From NCBI GenBank assembly GCA_022827095.1, contig JAJDTP010000005.1, forward strand, positions 711,919 to 775,918: a stretch of 64,000 nt of DNA, read 5' to 3'. Below are positions 59,314 to 64,000 of this stretch, piece after piece (within the stretch, counting starts at the first letter, position 1; each line of letters starts with the position of its first letter). Origin of the DNA: Dehalococcoidia bacterium (GTDB lineage: Bacteria; Chloroflexota; Dehalococcoidia; Lucifugimonadales; UBA3495). Both the position numbers and the translations under genes were made by a program. Under the pieces are notes generated by a model. That model was not told the DNA's origin. It made no database searches and saw nothing but the letters and a program-made list of their open reading frames with translations.

Positions 59314-60418
59314 ATGGAAGAACTGCGCCAGCAGCTTGAAGACATGTCCACCAAGTTGGACGCGGTCATGGAGCGTCTTTGACCTGGTAGCCCGGGAAGA
59401 ATCCATCGCGCAACTGGAAAAAGAGGCTTCCGCGCCCGGTTTCTGGGACGATGCGGCGGCCGCCCAACGCAAAATGCAGGAACTGGGCAAGTTGCAGCAG
59501 TCCGTGGAGTTGTGGCACGGCCTGCGGTCCCAGGTAGCCGACCTGCTCGAGCTCACGACGCTGGCGATCGAAAGTGACGATGAAAGCGTCGCTGACGAGT
59601 TGACCGCCGAGACGGTGACGGCTGCCGCGAGCCTGGCCAGGGCGGAGATGGAACTGACCCTGTCGGGTCCTTACGATGATCGCCCGGCGATATTGACAAT
59701 CCACTCCGGTGCCGGAGGAACCGACTCCCACGACTGGGTCGAGATGCTCACCGGCATGTATTCCGGCTGGGCTAGCACCAGTGATCGGCCAGTCCAGGTT
59801 CTGAACACCGCCTATGGCGACGAGGCTGGCCTGCGGACCAGCACGCTGGAAATCGGCGGGCAGCACGCCTTCGGGTACCTCAACGCCGAAGTGGGGGTAC
59901 ACCGGCTGGTGAGGATCTCGCCCTTCGATCCCGCGCGGCGGCGACAGACATCGTTCGCCCGAGTCGAGGTGTTGCCGGCAGCGCTCGATGACGACTCGGA
60001 TGTCGAACTGCGGTCCGACGACCTGAAAATGGATTTCTTCCGTTCCAGCGGCCCCGGGGGTCAGAATGTGCAGAAAGTCGCGTCTGCGGTGAGGTTGACC
60101 CACTTGCCTACCGGCATCGTCGTCTCTTGCCAGACCGAGCGGTCACAACACCAGAACCGCGACTACGCGATGAGGATCCTGCGGGCCAAGTTGCTGGCGC
60201 TCCGAGAAGAAGAACGCGCCCAGGAATTGTCAGCGCTGCGCGGCGAGCGGGTCTCCGCCGAGTGGGGGAACCAGATACGGAGTTACGTCCTGCACCCGTA
60301 CAAGTCGGTCAAGGACCACCGCACGGACCATCAGATGGGCAACGCGGACGCTGTGCTGGGCGGCGACATCGACGGGTTCATCGAAGCCTGGCTGGTGAGC
60401 CGGCTGGGGGCCGATTAG
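59314..60418 (+). CDS. prfB: Peptide chain release factor 2, made by programmed +1 frameshift
   Basis: RF2 ends translation at UGA and UAA. The ATG at 59314 (after GGAGGG) opens a 22-codon frame that stops at TGA 59380-59382. Shifting +1 at CTT TGA C continues from GAC at 59381 to the stop at 60418, giving about 367 residues, the normal RF2 length. The stop-recognition tripeptide SPF is in VRISPFDPARR, and the GGQ catalytic motif in SSGPGGQNVQKVAS. Annotators that ignore the shift will report a truncated N-terminus. The stop overlaps that of convergent ribBA by 3 bases. Confidence 0.96.
59370..59383 (+). promoter_or_regulatory. prfB autoregulatory frameshift site
   Basis: GGAG (59370-59373) lies 3 bases before CTT TGA C (59377-59383), the same layout as the E. 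coli Shine-Dalgarno-like element and slippery CUU UGA C. Low RF2 slows termination at UGA and favours the shift, so RF2 controls its own level. Confidence 0.92.
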
Positions 60419-61647
60419 CTGGAAACGTCGGGCAAGCTGGCCTGCACAGGAGACAGCAGGTGACCCATGCTGTCTCGCTTGGTCCGCATGTATTCCTCGT
60501 TGGTCTCGTTCGGAGGCACGGCCAGGCTGACCCGGTCGGTCACCTGGATGCCGAGACCGCTGATACCGGCCATCTTGTGCGGATTGTTGGTAGCCAGCCG
60601 CGCATGGGTGATGTCGAGATCGCGCATGATCTGAACGGCGAGATCGTACTTGCGCTCATCGGGCTGGAAACCCAGGGCCACGTTGGCTTCGATGGTGTCC
60701 AGTCCCCGGTCCTGGAGGGAGTATGCGCGGATCTTGTTGTGAAGGCCGATACCGCGTCCTTCCTGGCGCAGGTAGATCAGAGCGCCGCATCCCTGGTCGA
60801 AAATCATCCGAATTGCCAGGTCCAACTGCTCGCCGCAGTCGCATTTGAGGCTGCCGAAGGCGTCGCCGGTCAGGCACTCGCTGTGCACTCGAACCAGCAC
60901 TTCGTCACCAGCCTGCCAGTCCCCGACAACCAACGCGGCGTGCTCACCGCTGTCTATCGAGCTGCGATACCCAATTATCCGAGCCACACCGTACCTGGTC
61001 GGCAGGTTCGCCTCCGCCACGCGGGAGATCAGCGTTTCAGTGTTGCGCCGGTGGGCGATCAGTTGCGCGATGCTGAATATTTTGAGGTCGTGCTGGGCGG
61101 CGAACTCCTCCAGTTCCGGCAGCCGGGCCATCGTGCCATCGGCGTTCATGATCTCGCACACCACTCCGGCAGGATAAACCCCGGCCGCATTGCACAAATC
61201 GACGATTGCTTCAGTATGGCCGGGGCGTTTCAGGACGCCGCCGGGGTTGCTGCGCAGGGGGAACATGTGCCCGGGATGGACGAAATCAGCGGGCAGCACG
61301 TTGGGGTCGATTAGCGCGCGGATGGTGGCGCTGCGATCATGTGCCGATATGCCGGTTGACGTACCACGCTTGTAGTCGACGGAGGTTGTGAACGCGGTTG
61401 GCTGAGATGACGGAGCGTTGCGGCTCCTGAGGTTGGGGATCTGGAGCTCGTCCAAACGTTCACCCTGCATCGGCACGCACACCAGGCCTCGGGCGTGGGT
61501 CACCATGAAAGCTATCGCCTCAGGAGTGGCGTGCTCGGCGAACAGGAACAGGTCTCCCTCGTTCTCGCGCCCCTCGTCGTCGACCACGATGACAAATTTG
61601 CCGGCGGTCAGATCTTCGAGCGCCTCTTCAAGGCTGCATAGGGGCAT
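60415..61647 (-). CDS. ribBA: Bifunctional DHBP synthase / GTP cyclohydrolase II
   Basis: Supplies both starting compounds of riboflavin synthesis. Residues 1 to about 205 form 3,4-dihydroxy-2-butanone-4-phosphate synthase (DDEGRENEGDLFL, VTHARGLVCVP, RPGHTEAIVDLCNAAGVYPAGV around residues 140-161). From about 205 to 410 lies GTP cyclohydrolase II, with zinc cysteines in SECLTGDAFGSLKCDCGEQL and the catalytic RQEGRGIGLHNKIRAY. It is the last gene of the rib operon. The first domain duplicates the activity of the neighbouring ribB. Confidence 0.96.
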   Translation of the reverse strand: MPLCSLEEALEDLTAGKFVIVVDDEGRENEGDLFLFAEHATPEAIAFMVTHARGLVCVPMQGERLDELQIPNLRSRNAPSSQPTAFTTSVDYKRGTSTGISAHDRSATIRALIDPNVLPADFVHPGHMFPLRSNPGGVLKRPGHTEAIVDLCNAAGVYPAGVVCEIMNADGTMARLPELEEFAAQHDLKIFSIAQLIAHRRNTETLISRVAEANLPTRYGVARIIGYRSSIDSGEHAALVVGDWQAGDEVLVRVHSECLTGDAFGSLKCDCGEQLDLAIRMIFDQGCGALIYLRQEGRGIGLHNKIRAYSLQDRGLDTIEANVALGFQPDERKYDLAVQIMRDLDITHARLATNNPHKMAGISGLGIQVTDRVSLAVPPNETNEEYMRTKRDSMGHLLSPVQASLPDVSS

Positions 61648-61739
61648 TATTCCTCCGAGGGAAGCGGAATTGCTTTACGCCGGTGATACCGGCGATTGGG
61701 GCGCTGCGCGGGATCGATTGCAGGCTGTGGCTCGGCCGT

Positions 61740-62375
61740 TCAATCGGAATCCGGAGGAGACGGATCATGCTCACGGCGGTATTCGATCAGGTCCATTATG
61801 GACAGGATGTTCAACTCGTGCTTCGCAGCCAACTTGATCAGGTCGGGGAGGCGCGCCATGGTGCCGTCGTCCTTCATGATCTCGCACACGACGCCGGCGG
61901 GATACAGACCGGCCAAACGGCACAAGTCCACGATGGCCTCAGTGTGGCCGGGACGAACCAGGACTCCGCCGGTGTGATAGCGCAACGGGAAGAGGTGGCC
62001 GGGCTGGATGAAGTCCTGAGGACGGGCATCGGGATCAATCAGCGCCCGGATCGTGGCCGCGCGGTCCTGTGCGGAGATGCCGGTCGTTGTGTCGATGGCA
62101 TAGTCGACGGGCATGGTGAAAGCGGTTGGCATGGGCGAGTCGGAGTGCCGACTGGGCAACATCGGGATGTCCAATTCGGCCAGCCGCTCCGCGGTCATCG
62201 GCATGCAGAGCTGCCCACGCGCGTGCGTGACCATGAAGTTCACGGCCTCGGGGGTTACGAACTCGGCCGGCATGACCAGGTCGCCCTCGTTTTCACGGTC
62301 CTCGTCGTCGACCACGATGAGGAATTTGCCGGCTTGCAGGTCTTGCAGACCCTGTTCGATGCTTGCCAACTGCAT
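61740..62375 (-). CDS. ribB: Stand-alone 3,4-dihydroxy-2-butanone-4-phosphate synthase
   Basis: Converts ribulose 5-phosphate to DHBP and formate. At 211 residues it matches a single-domain RibB. The active-site parts DDEDRENEGDLVM, VTHARGQLCMP, GISAQDRAATIRALID and RPGHTEAIVDLCRLAG are all intact. It is closely similar to the first domain of ribBA 92 bases further down the operon, so this organism carries two DHBP synthase domains. Either a duplication with redundant activity or one has specialised. Confidence 0.94.
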   Translation of the reverse strand: MQLASIEQGLQDLQAGKFLIVVDDEDRENEGDLVMPAEFVTPEAVNFMVTHARGQLCMPMTAERLAELDIPMLPSRHSDSPMPTAFTMPVDYAIDTTTGISAQDRAATIRALIDPDARPQDFIQPGHLFPLRYHTGGVLVRPGHTEAIVDLCRLAGLYPAGVVCEIMKDDGTMARLPDLIKLAAKHELNILSIMDLIEYRREHDPSPPDSD

Positions 62376-62411
62376 CTAAATTCTGGATCCAGCCCAATGG
62401 ATGGCTGCAGC

Positions 62412-62996
62412 TCAGGCGAACCTGGCGGCCAGCAGACTCTCCACGTATTTTGCCAAGATATCCGCTTCCAGATTTACCTTGTCGCCGACCACGCGCTCAC
62501 GCAGATTCGTGTGCTGCATGGTGAAAGGAATGACCGAAATCGTGAAACGGAGTTCCGCACTTTGTACCACCGTAAGGCTGATTCCGTCAACCGCGATAAA
62601 CCCCTTCTCTACGATATACGGGACCAGCGACGCCGGAGATTCGATCTCCAGGATAAAGCAATCCGCCTCCGGAGTGATCGCGGTGATGTCGCCCGTGCTG
62701 TCCACGTGCCCTTGAACAATGTGGCCACCCATCCGGTCATGTGCGGCAAGAGCGCGTTCCAGGTTGACCGCACTCCCCGGCCCAACCTGTCCCAACGACG
62801 TCCGGCGCAGTGTCTCCGGCGCCAGGTCGACCGCGAACGAGCCGGCGTCGAACTCGACGACGGTCAAACATGCTCCGTTGACGGAGATGCTGTCGCCCAC
62901 ATGGGCATCCTCCAGAACGGTTGCGGCCCGGACGACCAGCCTGTAATCGGACAGAGAGGCAACTTGCCCCACTTCTTCCACAATGCCGGTGAACAT
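62412..62996 (-). CDS. ribE: Riboflavin synthase alpha subunit
   Basis: Dismutates two lumazines to riboflavin and the pyrimidine precursor. The 194-residue length and two internal repeats are typical: MFTGIVEEVGQVASL and GDSISVNGACLTVVEF in the first, and GGHIVQGHVDSTGDI and GFIAVDGISLTVV in the second. Its ATG directly follows the ribD stop (TGA then ATG). A lumazine synthase gene (ribH) is not in the window. Confidence 0.96.
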   Translation of the reverse strand: MFTGIVEEVGQVASLSDYRLVVRAATVLEDAHVGDSISVNGACLTVVEFDAGSFAVDLAPETLRRTSLGQVGPGSAVNLERALAAHDRMGGHIVQGHVDSTGDITAITPEADCFILEIESPASLVPYIVEKGFIAVDGISLTVVQSAELRFTISVIPFTMQHTNLRERVVGDKVNLEADILAKYVESLLAARFA

Positions 62997-64000
62997 TCAG
63001 TCGCCTCCTTTGGCGGGATAACCCGTAACCAACCAATCGGGTCCGATGGACTCCGCAGTCACGCGGTCAAGGCGCGACACGTCGGCCATCGTGGTGGCGC
63101 CGTTTCCTTCGATCGGCGAGCGTGCGGCCGCGCCCCCGATCAGAATGGGTCCAATGAAGACAGCGAATTTATCGATGAGACGGGCGTCGAGCAGAGCGCC
63201 CAGCACACCCCCGCCGCCTTCGACCATAATGCTGACCACTCCCTGTTGACCCAGATGTTCAAGCAACCCGGACAGGTTCACGCGGCCGTCGGTTCCGGGG
63301 AAGGAAAGCACCTCAGCGCCCGCATCCTGGAGCGCCGCCCTGCGAGACGAGTTGGGGTCGCCCGCCGTGGCAATCAACGTACGACCCGGCTGGCGCAGCA
63401 TACGCGCTGTCGTCGGCGTGCGGGCGTCACTGTCGACGACGATCCTAATGGGCTGCAAGTTGATCGGGAGCGTCGCGCCATCGTCGTCACGGGCAGTCAA
63501 CTGCGGATCATCTGCCAGGGCCGTGCCGATCCCCACCATGATGCCGTCCAATTCTTTCCTCATTTGCTGGACTCGGGAACGGGCGTCAGGTCCGGTGATC
63601 CACTGGGAGTCTCCGGTGCGGGTGGCTATCTTGCCGTCCAGGCTCATGGCGAATTTGGCCACCACAAAAGGCAATCCGGTTGTGACGTGCTTGGCAAAGG
63701 CTTCGTACAACAACGCCGCTTCCGGATCTGCGCGATGCTCCACATCCACCCCGGCGGCACGAAGCGCGGCCGCGCCTCCTCCGGACACCCGCGGGTTGGG
63801 ATCGGTGGCCGCGTAAACGACACGGACTATGCCCGCATCAACGATGGCATTGGTGCACGGGGGAGTCCGACCGAAGTGACAGCAGGGTTCCAGGGTGCAA
63901 TAGAGCGTCGCCCCGGCAGCGGCCGGGCCGGCCTGTTGCAGCGCGCCGATCTCCGCGTGAGCCTGACCGGGAGGAAGCGTGAAACCCTCGCCCACCACGC
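62997..64000 (-). CDS. ribD: Bifunctional riboflavin biosynthesis protein RibD, N-terminus cut by window edge
   Basis: Deaminase-reductase acting after GTP cyclohydrolase II. The visible ~334 residues include the deaminase zinc motif HAEIGAL and LEPCCHFGRTPPC, then the reductase domain KFAMSLDGKIATRTGDSQWIT, IVVDSDARTPTTARML and MVEGGGGVLGALLDARLIDKFAVF (about 24 residues in the C-terminal part). The first ~35 residues lie beyond 64000. An FMN riboswitch, if present, would be outside the window. It is the first visible gene of ribD-ribE-ribB-ribBA. Confidence 0.95.
   Translation of the reverse strand, partial: VVGEGFTLPPGQAHAEIGALQQAGPAAAGATLYCTLEPCCHFGRTPPCTNAIVDAGIVRVVYAATDPNPRVSGGGAAALRAAGVDVEHRADPEAALLYEAFAKHVTTGLPFVVAKFAMSLDGKIATRTGDSQWITGPDARSRVQQMRKELDGIMVGIGTALADDPQLTARDDDGATLPINLQPIRIVVDSDARTPTTARMLRQPGRTLIATAGDPNSSRRAALQDAGAEVLSFPGTDGRVNLSGLLEHLGQQGVVSIMVEGGGGVLGALLDARLIDKFAVFIGPILIGGAAARSPIEGNGATTMADVSRLDRVTAESIGPDWLVTGYPAKGGD

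Noticed and set aside
1-64000. CRISPR array, rRNA operon, prophage or integrase-flanked island
   Set aside because: I saw no regularly spaced repeats of CRISPR type, no rRNA signature and no phage or integrase genes. The 13.9-15.7 kb island lacks obvious mobility genes.
62997-64000. FMN riboswitch controlling the rib operon
   Set aside because: It would lie upstream of ribD, beyond the right edge. Nothing of the kind is visible between the rib genes here.

Overview
The window reads as a high-GC chromosome segment of a free-living heterotrophic bacterium, most likely Chloroflexota near Dehalococcoidia/SAR202. That placement is an inference from gene content: an 11-subunit complex I without NuoEFG, a threonyl-tRNA synthetase without TGS domain, monomeric NADP-isocitrate dehydrogenase, an anchor-less succinate dehydrogenase with a heterodisulfide-reductase-like subunit, luciferase-like monooxygenases and several CaiB/BaiF CoA transferases. 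No rRNA, CRISPR array or phage is visible. Two tRNA genes (Pro-CGG and Met-CAT) are present.

Layout. 1-2.4 kb: proB-proA (proline), cut by the left edge. 2.8-8.1 kb: mfd facing a DUF4349 lipoprotein. 8.2-11 kb: tRNA-Pro, an alkylglycerone-phosphate-synthase-like FAD oxidase and a zinc alcohol dehydrogenase. 11-13.8 kb: acyl-CoA-ligase-like enzyme plus luciferase-like oxidase. 13.9-15.7 kb: small accessory island with an AbrB-like/PIN toxin-antitoxin pair and a nuclease gene broken by an in-frame TAA. 15.7-20 kb: polysaccharide deacetylase, a palindromic MITE-like element, a VOC protein, a second luciferase-like oxidase and a PAC2 protein. 20-25 kb: moaC, moaA, rdgB, a CoA transferase and a hydrolase on the minus strand. 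25-41.5 kb: a respiratory block on the plus strand, nuoABCDHIJK-(small gene)-LMN, nadK, two Nudix hydrolases and sdhA-sdhB-sdhE-like. 41.6-50.6 kb: an unknown gene, a class III aminotransferase, mdh, icd, a sugar-type transporter and a DUF255 protein. 50.9-53.7 kb: two more CoA transferases with repeats between them. 53.8-57.3 kb: an orphan response regulator, a small membrane protein and two tandem thioredoxin-like lipoprotein genes. 57.4-64 kb: thrS, prfB and a ribD-ribE-ribB-ribBA operon.

The most interesting signal is at 55.7-57.3 kb. Two neighbouring genes each contain an in-frame TGA exactly where the first cysteine of a TlpA/ResA-type Cys-x-x-Cys motif belongs. Reading each TGA as selenocysteine joins the halves into a full redox lipoprotein (Sec94 and Sec188). 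Directly after both TGAs lies the same six-pair hairpin with a bulged A and an AGTTR loop, and one pair differs by a compensatory U-A to C-G change. This looks like a duplicated family of surface selenoproteins that ordinary annotation would break into four pieces. About 2 kb further on, prfB (RF2, the factor that reads UGA) carries its own programmed frameshift at CTT TGA C, so the window shows two kinds of UGA recoding.

Other threads are extended -10 promoters (TGnTAyAAT), a recurring GGGGCG intergenic hairpin family, and dispersed GTCATTGCGAG-type repeats. Central metabolism is coherent: icd, mdh and sdh feed a complex I that probably takes electrons from something other than NADH through NuoEFG, with nadK and two Nudix enzymes embedded in the same gene run.
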